Source: Bog-473 sp963744225
Lineage (GTDB): Bacteria; Actinomycetota; Acidimicrobiia; Acidimicrobiales; RAAP-2
Length of the DNA: 64,000 bases
Reading direction: 5' to 3'
NCBI GenBank assembly: GCA_963744225.1
Contig: CAVUSV010000005.1
Location: 454,313 to 518,312, forward strand
The notes under the pieces are model-generated. The model was given only the letters and a program-made list of their open reading frames with translations, was not told the DNA's origin and did not search any database. This document shows, piece by piece, positions 1 to 8,777 of this stretch. Each line of letters opens with the position of its first letter. Position 1 is the stretch's first letter. Both the position numbers and the translations under genes were made by a program.

Positions 1-1570
1 GACCTGGTGACCGAGGTTGTCGTTGACGACCTTGAAGCGATCGATGTCGCCGAAGAGCACGGCGACCCGACTCCCGGTGCGATCAGCCTGCAGCAAGCGC
101 ATGGTCGAGGTGATCGAGGAGGAGGCGGCGGTTGGCCAGGCCGGTCAGGGGATCCTGGAACGCGTGCCGGGCCAGTTGGTCCTCGAACGCCTTGCGCTCC
201 GAAGTGTCCCGGAACACGATGACGGCGGCCGAGGGCTCCGCGTCGCCCACAACCGGGGAAGCCGTCATGGTGACCGGGAAGTGCGAGCCGTCGGCCCGCT
301 CGAACCGTGTGTCGTCGCTGATGACGTTCTGCCGCAGCGACATGGCCCGCATGGCCGGGTCGAGAAGGAACCGCGGCGTCTCCGTCGTCCGGCGGGAGTG
401 ACGCCCGGCTGTCCTCGTCGGGCCAGCCGAGCATGCTCGCCCCGGCCGGGTTCATGAAGGTGATCTCGCCGGCACTGGCTGATGGCGCACACGCCCTCGC
501 CGAGGCTGCTCGTGATCACCGCGAGGTTGTCCTTCTGTCGCTCGACCTCCGCGTAGAGGTCGGCGTTGGCAAGGGCGATCGCCCCGACCGACGCCAGCGC
601 GTCGAGCACGGCCCGATCGGCGTCGTCGAAGGGTTCGGTCCGGCTGCGACCGGAGACGGACAGCCAGAGCCTGCGGTCGGCGAGCTCGACCGGCGCCGCC
701 AGGTGCTGTCCTTCCCCTCGGGTGGTTCGGCTGACAGTGACACCGCCGGTGAACGGAGCAACGATCCCGCGGAGGAGAGCACGGCGGCCCGGGTCTCGTC
801 GCCGCCGATGGAGCGGTTCACGTCGAGCGTGGCCTCGAAGAGGCCGCGCAGTACGCGTGCGGTCATTGCGGGCGTAGAAGTGGCCCTCGGCGAGATACCG
901 GAGGAAGAGGAGCGGCAGCACCGCGAGCGGCAGGAATGCGGGCTGGGCGGCGAGGAGCAGTGCCGTGGGGAGGGTAATGCCGATGCACGCCCCCGCGACG
1001 ACCACCTTGCCCTCGATGCTTCCAAACACAGCGTCGCGCCACGAGCCGCCAAGGGTGGGCTGGAGCGAAGCCGCGGCACTTGTGTTCACCACCAAGTAGC
1101 AGACGGCCCCGATCAGTGCCGCGCCGACTTGGCCATACCCGCTCGGCAGCTGTTCACCATGGAGCACGAGGAAGGCGAGGGCGGCGACCCCGGCCGCGGT
1201 CACCACCCGGCCGACGTTGAAGGCGGAGGTGATCAGAGGTTGGCGCCTGACGGCCTGGGCCACGATCGCCGACACCGCGAAGGTGACCACCGTCAGGGAG
1301 GTCGGCAGGAGGAGGACGAGCAGGACGAAGAATCCCTCGTCGAGATCGAACGCGTCGGACTGGCCGTCGATGAAGACCATGAGCGGCCAAACCCAGCTGG
1401 CTGCCATGAGCGCGCCGAACACCACGGCGAAGATGGTCGCGGTCGAGCCCGGCCGGCCGGAGACGCCGAGCGCGCTGGGCCGCAACGGCCAGCGCCACCG
1501 TGCCCGTGACGGCCCACGCCGCCGCGACAATCAACGCCGACCTGGAGAAGCCCGGCTGCCCGCCCGTCAT
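1..1570 (-). CDS. Membrane PAS/GGDEF protein, frameshifted, runs off window
   Basis: Probable membrane-bound diguanylate cyclase (makes c-di-GMP), read right to left and cut by the window edge. Pieces in different frames line up in order. First come an N-terminal start at 1570 (MTGGQPGF) and several hydrophobic helices (about 1560-880). A GAF-like stretch follows (about 860-480; ADRRLWLSVSGRS, ALANADLYAEVERQKDN). Then comes a PAS domain (TFMNPAGASMLGWPDE, then FERADGSHFPVTMTASP and VIVFRDTSERKAFEDQLARH), and last the start of a GGDEF domain (DPLTGLANRRLLLDHLDHAL, then FGDIDRFKVVNDNLGH) at the left end. At least five frame changes are needed, so it is either a pseudogene or an error-rich stretch. 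The GGDEF active-site motif itself lies outside the window, so activity cannot be judged. Confidence 0.72.
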
Positions 1571-1772
1571 CGCGCTGCCACGTGTGGTTTCAGTTCCAGA
1601 TGGACGGGGCTGCCCCGCCCACGCTCGGACCAATCCTCGCCTCGACCGGGTTGTTGCAACCCGAATTCGAATTCAACGGGTATGTCAACAACCATTTCTC
1701 TATTCTCGGCGCGTCAGAACACTCCCTTGAGAGATGGGCACTACGGGTTGTCGCGTGGTTGCGCAGCGCCGG

Positions 1773-2406
1773 TCAGGCTCCCGATTCGGACCGGTCCTCG
1801 TCGCGCTGCTTGCGATACTCCCGCAGGCGGTGCCGGAAGACCACCGCGACCGCGATGACCGCCAACGCCCCGAGGATGTAGCCCGCATAGCTGAACGCCT
1901 TGAGCACGTGGTTGTAGCTGCTCCCGAGGCTGTAACCCAAGGAGCACAGTGCCGTGCACCAGATGGCGCAGGCGATGACGCGTGAACAGACTGAACTTGG
2001 CGACTGCCATCTCGCCCAGGCCCGCAGCAAACGACACGAACGAGCGCAGCAAGGGAACGAACCGGCCGAAAAAAACGACGGGCTCCCCCCGGCGGCCAAA
2101 CCATGCCTCGGCCCGGTCGAGGTCCTTATGCGTCAGGAGGACGTACTTGCCCACCTTGTCGACGAGAGTTCGCCCGCCGTAACGCCCGATGCTGTAGCCG
2201 GCCAGAGAGCCCAGGAACTCGCCAAGAACGGCCACGATGATCACCACGGCCAGCGACAGCGGCTTGCCCTCGCCCGGAACCTGCCCGCTGGCGAGGACGC
2301 CGCCGTAAATGAGGGCGAGCTCGGCGCCCACGGGGAGCCCCATGGACGAGATGAAGCTCAACGCGAACACTGCGCCGTAGCCGGCAGATTTGAGAAATTC
2401 CTCCAC
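1773..2406 (-). CDS. DedA family membrane protein, one frameshift
   Basis: DedA/SNARE-associated-type integral membrane protein of about 210 residues, a family of putative flippases and transporters. The N-terminal part (GTG start at 2406) holds the typical hydrophobic re-entrant region, then FGRFVPLLRSFVSFAAGLGEM, the family's conserved arginine-containing core (F-x-R-F-x-P-x-x-R). Around 1980 the frame changes, and the second half (LGYSLGSSYNHVLKAFSYAG, then a last TM helix and a charged tail ending at 1773) continues in the next frame. The lengths before and after the break add up to a normal DedA protein, so a one-base indel is likelier than decay. It is in the same orientation as the upstream small anchored protein, about 90 bases away. 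Confidence 0.8.
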
Positions 2407-2498
2407 GCCCTACCTTGCCTGCGCCGTCGGTACGGCCGTCATCTTTGGCGAGCAGGGACCGCGGCGCAATTCTCGGCGCCCAGGTGGGTCGCGACCTG

Positions 2499-2897
2499 TT
2501 ACCGGGACGTCCCACCCGAGGTGACGGCCGGCCGGGTCGTGGTCGTTGTCGGCGGCAGGGTAGTGGTCGTGGTGGTTGGGCTGGTCTGCGGCGTCGTGGT
2601 GGACGGCGCACTGCTGGTCGTGCTTGTGGTCGATGGGCTCGGTGTGGACGGTGTCCTCGGTGTGGACGTCGTGTCCCGGCTGTTGCTCTGTCCAGGCGGG
2701 ACTGCAGGCGTCCGTAGGGGGGACGGCGCCGGCGTCTTCGAACTGGCCGACGACCCAGGGTGCTCCCTCGCCACCACGACGCCGATGAACGCCGTCGCAC
2801 CCCCGGCAACGATGACCGCCGTTTTGGTCAATCGCTTGATGCTGACTTGAGCCCGCGCCCGAGCAGCCGGCGAGTACCGGTGACGTGGACGCCTCAC
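2499..2897 (-). CDS. Small membrane-anchored Thr/Ser/Pro-rich protein
   Basis: Unrecognised 132-residue protein. It has a basic N-terminus with an SPAARARAQ segment, one transmembrane helix (about residues 25-43, TAVIVAGGATAFIGVVVA), then an REHPG turn and about 80 residues of Thr, Ser and Pro, presumably an extended, possibly glycosylated, extracytoplasmic stalk. It starts at a GTG and is transcribed divergently from the response regulator at 3070. The architecture matches the protein at 5061-5393 ((S/N)PAxR motif, one helix, (H)PG, Thr/Ser tail), so the two may be distant paralogues bracketing the two-component genes. The sequence is low in complexity after the helix, so homology searches will be weak. 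Function unknown. Confidence 0.6.
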   Translation of the reverse strand: MRRPRHRYSPAARARAQVSIKRLTKTAVIVAGGATAFIGVVVAREHPGSSASSKTPAPSPLRTPAVPPGQSNSRDTTSTPRTPSTPSPSTTSTTSSAPSTTTPQTSPTTTTTTLPPTTTTTRPAVTSGGTSR

Positions 2898-3069
2898 TGC
2901 GGCGCAGGGCGCGGTGGACCCTGCATCCGCGCCTGGTTGGTTCCGTGGTCCACGACTGCCAGAAGCGTACGGTCCGAACCTGAAGAAGCGATGAAGGTGG
3001 ACTGACTGCCACCTGGCAGTTGCGACCCCCTAGCCTGAAACGCATGCCACACGGCTGTTGGCCGATCCA
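2898..3069. promoter_or_regulatory. Divergent intergenic region
   Basis: This 172-base gap lies between the leftward small anchored-protein gene and the rightward response-regulator gene. It must hold both 5' regions, and is the obvious place for the response regulator to act if it controls its neighbours. I could not pick out a convincing -35/-10 pair or a direct repeat. Confidence 0.4.
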
Positions 3070-3739
3070 ATGAGAGTGCTTGTCGCGGAAGACGATGCCG
3101 GGCTCCGGTCCGTGCTCGAACGTGGGCTGCAAGAGAACGGCTATGTCGTCGACACGGTGGCAGACGGCACCGCTGCGCTCCGGCACCTTCGGACCTACGA
3201 CTATGACGTCGCCGTATTGGACTGGCGCATGCCCGAGCACACCGGGATCGAGGTCGTCGCCGAAGCGAGGCGATTGGGTGATCGGACTCCCATCCTGATG
3301 CTGACGGCACGCGACGCGGCGACCGACAGGGTGGCCGGTCTCAACGGTGGTGCGGATGACTACCTCGTGAAACCGTTTGACTTCTCCGAGCTCATCGCTC
3401 GTATCCACGCCTTGCAACGCCGCCCGCCACTTGCCCTCGGTCCGGTGCTTGAATGCGGCGACTTACGGTTCGACCCGGCCACGAGGAAGGTCACGGTCGC
3501 AGGAGAGACGGCGGCACTCGACGTCGACCGAGACCGCGTTGGTCGAACTTCTGCTCCGCCGCTCTCCGGCCGTTCTGACGCGGCGCACGATCGCGACCCA
3601 GATCTGGGAAGACGAAGCCGATGGCGTCGGGTCCAACACGATCGACGTTCACGTCGGCCGCGTGCGCGCCAAGCTGGCGCGCAGCCGAGCGCGCATCGAG
3701 ACGGTACGGGGCACGGGATATCGGATAGTCGAGGCGTGA
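3070..3739 (+). CDS. OmpR/PhoB-type response regulator, one frameshift
   Basis: Two-component response regulator. The receiver domain (residues 1-115 from ATG 3070) has the acidic pair E7/D8, phospho-acceptor D51 in AVLDWRMPEHTG, T79 in LMLTA and K101 in DYLVKPF. The winged-helix DNA-binding domain (ETALVELLLRRSPAVLTRRT, then NTIDVHVGRVRAKL and GTGYRIVEA, stop at 3739) is in the next frame. One extra base near 3520-3530 explains the break: deleting it gives the expected continuous protein of about 222 residues. Because of the shift, the receiver reads straight through in frame into the kinase gene, giving a false 650-residue hybrid. The true stop TGA (3737-3739) overlaps the kinase GTG start (3736), a normal coupled pair. 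Confidence 0.88.
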
Positions 3740-5010
3740 AGACGAACCGCGCGCACCGACGCAACGCGGTTCGGGTCGCAGCGGTGGCCACGCTCATCGT
3801 GATCCTTGGCTACGTCCTTGCAGCAGTGGTGCTCAACCTGATCGTCAACAATCACCTGGTCAACACCGCCGACAGCCGCCTGTCTGAGCGGCTCAAGGAT
3901 GTGCACAACCAGACCCTGAACCTTCCCGGTCCGAGCGCCCATGCCGAACACCCTGACGTCGATGATGCCCCACTCTTTCTGTGGTCGATCGCGCCCTCTG
4001 GCGCAGTGACCCCGCTCACTCCGACGACGCCAACGTTGCCCGTCCGGCACTGGGGCTCGGCTCCGATCACCCTCGACGTGGGGACATCGACGTTCCGGTT
4101 CGACACTCTGCAGAGAGGTGGCACCGTTCTCGTCGCGGGACAGAGCATGGCGGGCGCATCGAATGTCCAGGCGACTTTGCTGGTTGCGGAGCTCGTGTTC
4201 GGCGTGATCCTGGCTGTCGCAACTTTCGCCGGGGCCACTATTGTCGGTCTCCGCGCCTCTGCGCCATCCGAACTGGTGCGTCGTCGTCAGGCCGAGTTCA
4301 CCGCGGACGCATCGCACGAGCTTCGTACTCCCATTTCGGTCATCGAGGCCGAGGTCGAGCTGGCCCTCGATCGGCCTCGGGAGCCTGCGGCCTATCGTGA
4401 CGTGCTCGAACGGGTAGGCCTGGAGAGCGCTCGGCTGCGGCGTATCGTCGACGACCTGCTCTGGCTGGCGCGGGCCGACAACCGGACAGTCCACGCCGAG
4501 GAGGCGGACATTACGGACGTGGCCGACACGGTCGACACCTGCGTCCAGCGTTTCGGTGCGCTGGCCGCGACACATCGGGTCGCGCTCTCCGCGCAGCGGG
4601 TCGGCGCTGGCCCCTTCACCGTCCAAGCAGACGCGGAGTTGATCGACCGTCTGGCCGGCGTCCTTGTCGACAACGCGTGCAAGTTTGCCGGAGAAGGCGG
4701 GCGGGTGGAGGTAACCGTCCGCAGCACGGGGGGCCGGGTGGACCTTCGGGTCGACGACTCGGGCCCCGGGATCCCCACGGATCAGCGGGACGCGGTCTTC
4801 GACCGCTTTCACCGGGCGACCGATTCGGTGGCAGGGACGGGGCTCGGGCTGGCCATTGCCGACGCCGTGGTGCGATCCACGCACGGCAGCTGGGAGATCG
4901 CCGTGTCCGAGCTCGGGGGTGCCCGGTTGGAGGTCTCCTGGCGCAAGGCACTTGGGCGCAAGAGCAAGCCGAGCCCCGCCGGGAAGAATCTTACGGAGTC
5001 CTTAGCCTGA
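3736..5010 (+). CDS. Sensor histidine kinase
   Basis: Membrane sensor kinase of 424 residues, partner of the preceding regulator (GTGA overlap at 3736-3739). TM1 is at about residues 13-35, followed by an extracytoplasmic sensor of about 120 residues and TM2 at about 150-172. No recognisable HAMP domain follows: the helix runs almost directly into the dimerisation/phospho-acceptor box (QAEFTADASHELRTPISVIE, H194). The ATPase domain has the N box (VDNACKFA), G1 (DDSGPGIP), F box (FDRFHRA) and G2 (GTGLGLAIADAVV). It sits 50 bases upstream of the redox operon, so it probably controls that operon. The stimulus is unknown. Confidence 0.92.
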   Translation: MKTNRAHRRNAVRVAAVATLIVILGYVLAAVVLNLIVNNHLVNTADSRLSERLKDVHNQTLNLPGPSAHAEHPDVDDAPLFLWSIAPSGAVTPLTPTTPTLPVRHWGSAPITLDVGTSTFRFDTLQRGGTVLVAGQSMAGASNVQATLLVAELVFGVILAVATFAGATIVGLRASAPSELVRRRQAEFTADASHELRTPISVIEAEVELALDRPREPAAYRDVLERVGLESARLRRIVDDLLWLARADNRTVHAEEADITDVADTVDTCVQRFGALAATHRVALSAQRVGAGPFTVQADAELIDRLAGVLVDNACKFAGEGGRVEVTVRSTGGRVDLRVDDSGPGIPTDQRDAVFDRFHRATDSVAGTGLGLAIADAVVRSTHGSWEIAVSELGGARLEVSWRKALGRKSKPSPAGKNLTESLA

Positions 5011-5060
5011 CCAGCCTTTTCTTCATGTAGGCGTCAGGGTGCATCGTTACCCTGCTGTCC

Positions 5061-5393
5061 ATGGGAGAGGTGCGACGGGTCAACCCTGCGCAGCGCCGCC
5101 ATGCCGCCGTGCTGCGCCGGGACGGCGCCCTGTTGCGTCTGTCGAGCATCACCGCGGCCATCGGCGTGGCCACCATTGCGGCCGTCGGCATCCTCGGCGT
5201 CTACGTCGCCAAGGCGCTGCCCGGGCACCACGCGACGACCACCGGCAGCACGACACCCTCGGGAACGAATGATCAGGCATCGGGCACGAGCGGCCAGGCC
5301 GCGGGCAACAGCGGCCCGGGTGCGCTGAACCCACCCACGACGCCGACGCAGGGCGCGTCGCTTCCCGCACCGGTGACCAGCGGATCGAGTTGA
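5061..5393 (+). CDS. Small membrane-anchored protein, first gene of redox operon
   Basis: Unrecognised 110-residue protein. It has a basic N-terminus with VNPAQRRHAAVLRR, one transmembrane helix (about residues 30-49), the motif ALPGHHA, then about 60 residues rich in Thr, Ser, Gly and Pro. Its stop TGA (5391-5393) overlaps the ATG of the ApbE gene (5393), so it is translated together with the electron-transfer proteins. It resembles the protein at 2499-2897 in layout. It may be an anchor, stalk or assembly factor for the membrane complex. It lacks the SGA(T/S)xT motif of FMN-carrying proteins and has no cysteines or CxxCH haem site, so it is unlikely to be a redox carrier itself. Confidence 0.65.
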   Translation: MGEVRRVNPAQRRHAAVLRRDGALLRLSSITAAIGVATIAAVGILGVYVAKALPGHHATTTGSTTPSGTNDQASGTSGQAAGNSGPGALNPPTTPTQGASLPAPVTSGSS

Positions 5394-6358
5394 TGGCGCC
5401 GGCGCATATCGCCGACCTGCAGCACGTCTACCGGACCCGGGCACTCGGCACGATCGCAGAGCTCGTCGTGACAGAGAGCGGCGCGCTGCTTGCCGCGGCA
5501 GAGGTGCTCGAAGGCGAGCTCGAGCGCATCGACCGCGTGGCCAGCCGATTCCGGAGTGACTCCGAACTCAGCCGGCTCAACGCTGCGGCGGGCAGGGAGT
5601 CTGCGGTCAGCATCGACCTGTTCGAGTGCATCGAGGTGGCCCTCGCGATGGCAGCGGCCACGGACGGTCTGGTCGACCCAACCGTCTGCCTCGCCATGAA
5701 CCGGTTGGGCTACGACCGCGACTTTGCCCAGGTGCTCCCCGGAGTCGACGGCGCGCTGCCGCCGGCGCAGGCGGTGGCCGGCTGGCGCTCCGTCAAGCTC
5801 GACAAGGACCGGCTCATGGTGTCCATGGCGCCGCACAGCGCCCTCGACCTCGGCGCGACCGCCAAGGCGCTGGCGGCAGACCGGGCCGCCACCTCCATCT
5901 TCAACCGGCTCAAATGCGGTGCGCTCGTCTCCCTCGGTGGCGACGTCTCCACCGCAGGCCCCGCCCCCGCCGCCGGATTCGCCGTCGGCATCGCCGACAC
6001 GTGTCTGTCCCCTCGCGCCACCGTGGCGGTAAGCATCACCTCGGGTGGGCTGGCGTCCTCGGGCATCGGTGTGCGCCAATGGCGCCTCGGGCGGCACGTC
6101 GTGCACCACATCGTGGACCCGACCACCGGACTGCCCGCGACCCCGTGCTGGCGCACGGTGTCAGTCACCGCCGCCAGCTGCGTGCATGCCAACGCGGCCT
6201 CGACCGCTGCCATCGTCCTCGGAGAGCGGGCGGTGCCCTGGCTGGAAGCCCTCGAACTTCCGGCGCGACTCGTGCGAATCGACGGGGCCACCACGTGCAC
6301 GTCGCGCTGGCCCCTCCCCCCACCGGAGCTCGAATGGCAGGAGGCGAGCGCCCGATGA
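5393..6358 (+). CDS. apbE: FAD:protein FMN transferase (ApbE family)
   Basis: Transfers FMN from FAD onto Thr/Ser of target proteins outside the membrane. The 321-residue protein has family motifs in order: RFRSDSELSRLNA (residues 50-62), TDGLVDPTVCLAMNRLGYDRD, DLGATAKALAADRAA (the DLGxxAKGxxxD signature), SLGGDVSTAG, HHIVDPTTGLPA, and the Mg-site region CVHANAASTAAIVLG. In the last motif the usual AD is AN. No lipobox or clear signal peptide is seen, as in several actinobacterial members. ATG 5393 was chosen because it overlaps the upstream TGA. It overlaps the next gene by ATGA (6355-6358). No FMN-binding domain with the flavinylation motif is encoded in the window, so its substrate is not identified here. 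Confidence 0.9.
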   Translation: MAPAHIADLQHVYRTRALGTIAELVVTESGALLAAAEVLEGELERIDRVASRFRSDSELSRLNAAAGRESAVSIDLFECIEVALAMAAATDGLVDPTVCLAMNRLGYDRDFAQVLPGVDGALPPAQAVAGWRSVKLDKDRLMVSMAPHSALDLGATAKALAADRAATSIFNRLKCGALVSLGGDVSTAGPAPAAGFAVGIADTCLSPRATVAVSITSGGLASSGIGVRQWRLGRHVVHHIVDPTTGLPATPCWRTVSVTAASCVHANAASTAAIVLGERAVPWLEALELPARLVRIDGATTCTSRWPLPPPELEWQEASAR

Positions 6359-7470
6359 TCGCACCCCTGGTGGCGACGATCGGTCACGGCTCGACGGCCC
6401 TGTGGTACCTGACGCGGGCCAGCGGGCTCGTCTCGCTGATCCTCCTGTCCGCCACGGTGGTCCTGGGGACGGTCGCGTCCGTTGGCTGGACAACGGCCCG
6501 CTGGCCACGGTTCCTGTCGCAGTCCGTCCACCGGAACCTGTCGTTGTTTTGCCTTGGGTTGATCGGCATCCACGTCATCTCAACGGTCAGCGACGGCTAC
6601 GTGCCCATCGGCTTCGCCGACACGGTGATTCCCTTCCTAGCGCCGTATCGTCCGATCTGGGTCGGCCTGGGAGCGCTCGCGTTCGACCTGTTGCTCGCCG
6701 TCGCCATCACCAGTGCACTCCGCCGCCGCATCGGCGTGGCCGCTTGGCGTGGGGTGCACTGGCTGGCCTACGCGTGCTGGCCGATCGCCGCCATCCACGG
6801 CCTCGGCTCGGGCTCTGACGCCCGGCTGCCGGGCGCGACTCTGGTCTTTGTGGCCTGCACAGCCTCCGTCGCCGCCGCGGTGGCATGGCGCCTCGCAACT
6901 GGGCGGGCGCGTTCGGTGGGCTGGCGGTTGGGTGGTGCGGCAGGTGCGGCGGCGGTCCTGTTGGTGATTTCCGTATTCGCCCTGTTGGGTCCGCTCCGGC
7001 CCGGATGGTCACACCGGGCGGGCACGTCGTCGGCCCTGCTCGCCCAGCTCTCCGGGGCCAAGGCGACGTCGTTCTCAAGCACCGCCCGGTCAACTTCTCC
7101 GGCGGCGTCAGCAGCGGTCGGCTCCGGGATCCCCGCGACGCCTTTCACCGCGTCGGTGTCGGGGACGGTTGCGCAGTCGGCGCCTGACACCAGCGGCGAG
7201 TCACAGGTCACCCTGACGATGCACGTAGCGAACACGACTGCGCTGCTCCAGGTCCGCATCATCGGGACCGCCGTGAACGGCGGCGTCGCCATGCGCCGGA
7301 GTGCGGCGTCGTTCGGGACCCTGACCGGACACGTCACCGCACTCGAGGGGTCCAACATCGGTGCGGTCGTCACCGGTCCCTCCGGTTCGATCAACCTCAC
7401 CATGAATCTCTCGCTGAATCCGAATGCGGGCACGCTGACGGGCCAGATCTCCGGGAGTAACGGCCAATGA
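6355..7470 (+). CDS. Ferric-reductase-like transmembrane protein with C-terminal extracellular domain
   Basis: 371-residue membrane protein. Residues 15-215 contain about six helices with a paired-histidine pattern typical of b-haem ferric reductase/NOX/MsrQ-type domains: H59 (SVHRN), H73 (IGIHVIS), H135 (RGVHWLAY) and H148 (AAIHGLG). There is no FAD/NAD-binding ferredoxin-reductase domain as in NOX. Instead, after the last helix there are about 150 residues of Ser/Thr/Ala-rich linker and a predicted beta-rich extracytoplasmic domain (VTLTMHVANTTALLQVRIIG to the C-terminus). The electron donor is therefore probably a separate protein, and the next two genes encode suitable Fe/S and flavin proteins. 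Both ends overlap neighbours by ATGA. Confidence 0.88.
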   Translation: MIAPLVATIGHGSTALWYLTRASGLVSLILLSATVVLGTVASVGWTTARWPRFLSQSVHRNLSLFCLGLIGIHVISTVSDGYVPIGFADTVIPFLAPYRPIWVGLGALAFDLLLAVAITSALRRRIGVAAWRGVHWLAYACWPIAAIHGLGSGSDARLPGATLVFVACTASVAAAVAWRLATGRARSVGWRLGGAAGAAAVLLVISVFALLGPLRPGWSHRAGTSSALLAQLSGAKATSFSSTARSTSPAASAAVGSGIPATPFTASVSGTVAQSAPDTSGESQVTLTMHVANTTALLQVRIIGTAVNGGVAMRRSAASFGTLTGHVTALEGSNIGAVVTGPSGSINLTMNLSLNPNAGTLTGQISGSNGQ

Positions 7471-8777
7471 GCCTCATGGTCCGCCACCATTCCAGAAAGG
7501 CCCCCGAGGGAGGGACCAGATTGCTGCACGGACTCTCCGGTGGCGCCACTGAGCCGGGCCTCGGGACCCACTTTGAGCGCTGGGGCGCCCTACGTCCCTC
7601 CGAACGCGAAGTGCTCGAGGAGTTGGCGGCGAGCGGGCTCGTGGGCCACGGCGGCGCCTGGTTCCCCGTCTCGACCAAGTGGGAGGCGGTCGCGCGCGGG
7701 TCACGACGTCGTCCCGTGGTCATCGCCAACGGAGCCGAGGGCGAGCCCGCCAGCCGGAAGGATGCGCTCCTGCTCAGCCAGGCACCTCACTTGGTGCTCG
7801 ATGGCCTCGCTCTGGCGGCTGCGGCCCTCCGGGCGCAGCAGGCCGTCGCCTATGTCCCCGCCGCGAGCATTCCGATCGTGAATGCGGCCAATGCGGAGCG
7901 ACGCGCCAAGCGTCTCGATCCGATCGACATCGAGGTCTTCGAGGCGCCGGACACCTATATCAGCGGTCAGGAATCAGCGGTGGTCAACGCGCTGCGCGGG
8001 CGCCGGGGCGCGCTGCCTTCCTTCATCGGGCTCACGTCGATCCGTGAGCGAGGCGCGGCGGGCCGCCCCACGCTGGTCCAGAACGCCGAGACGCTCGCCC
8101 ACGTCGCGCTCATCGCGCGCTTCGGGGCAGCGTGGTTCCGCGATGTTGGCTCGCCAGAGTTCCCAGGCACCATGCTCCTGACGGTCAACCGCTCCGGCAG
8201 CCAGCTCGTCGTCGAAGCCGTGATCGGCTCGTCGCTGCGCCAGGCCACGGGCCTCCAGGCCGACGAGATCGCCACCTCGCGGGGTGTCCTCTTGGGAGGC
8301 TATGGAGGTGGATGGGTCACGCCCCAGGCCTTCAGCGAGCTCGCCGTCTCCGAGAAGGCCGCTCGGCGCGAGGGTGCAACCCTCGGTGCAGGCGTGGTGG
8401 CCCCGCTTCCCCGGGATGTCTGCCCACTGGCGGAAGTCGCCGACGTTGCCCGCTACATGGAGGGGGAGGGCGCCGGGCAATGCGGACCGTGTCGCTACGG
8501 CCTCGCCGAGCTGGCGGACGCCCTGGAACGGCTCGCGTATGGGCAGAACAGCGCCCCGCGGCCCGAACGAGTCCTGGAGATCTGCAACCTGGTAGAGGGA
8601 CGCGGCGCGTGTCGACACCCCGATGGCGTCTCACGGTTCGTCAAGACGGCACTAAATGTCTTCTCTGACGAGGTAGCCTTGCATCTACGCCGAGGGCCTT
8701 GCCCTCAGACCCGCGCACCAAGAGTGCTGCCGGTACCCAACCGCGCTGCCAGGAGAAGGTTGGTGAGCAGGTCATGA
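7467..8777 (+). CDS. NuoF-like NAD(P)H/flavin/Fe-S protein
   Basis: 436-residue homologue of the complex I 51-kDa subunit (NuoF/HoxF) without the rest of complex I. It shows GHGGAWFPVSTKW (residues 60-72; FMN/NADH loop, canonical GRGGAGFPTGxKW), NGAEGEPASRKD (88-99), GQESAVVNALRGRRGALP and an SLBB-like middle. The C-terminal Fe/S region has C339 and C342 in GQCGPCR and C382 in GACRHPDG. The canonical first cysteine (SCGQCTPC) is Ala here, so only three ligands of the N3-type cluster are obvious. It probably oxidises NAD(P)H, or works in reverse, and passes electrons to the ferredoxin encoded immediately downstream (ATGA overlap at 8774). Confidence 0.88.
   Translation: MSLMVRHHSRKAPEGGTRLLHGLSGGATEPGLGTHFERWGALRPSEREVLEELAASGLVGHGGAWFPVSTKWEAVARGSRRRPVVIANGAEGEPASRKDALLLSQAPHLVLDGLALAAAALRAQQAVAYVPAASIPIVNAANAERRAKRLDPIDIEVFEAPDTYISGQESAVVNALRGRRGALPSFIGLTSIRERGAAGRPTLVQNAETLAHVALIARFGAAWFRDVGSPEFPGTMLLTVNRSGSQLVVEAVIGSSLRQATGLQADEIATSRGVLLGGYGGGWVTPQAFSELAVSEKAARREGATLGAGVVAPLPRDVCPLAEVADVARYMEGEGAGQCGPCRYGLAELADALERLAYGQNSAPRPERVLEICNLVEGRGACRHPDGVSRFVKTALNVFSDEVALHLRRGPCPQTRAPRVLPVPNRAARRRLVSRS

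Noticed and set aside
433..1509. 358-codon rightward frame opposite the GGDEF gene
   Set aside because: Arg/Gly/Asp-rich shadow of a high-G+C coding strand; no domain, and the opposite strand carries recognisable GAF/PAS/GGDEF pieces.
2520..2700. Repetitive GTGGTCGT-like tract resembling a short tandem repeat
   Set aside because: It is the coding sequence of a Thr/Ser/Pro-rich stalk; unit length and sequence are irregular, so it is not a CRISPR or satellite.
3649..4884. 411-codon leftward frame opposite the histidine kinase
   Set aside because: Shadow of the kinase gene; no family motif.
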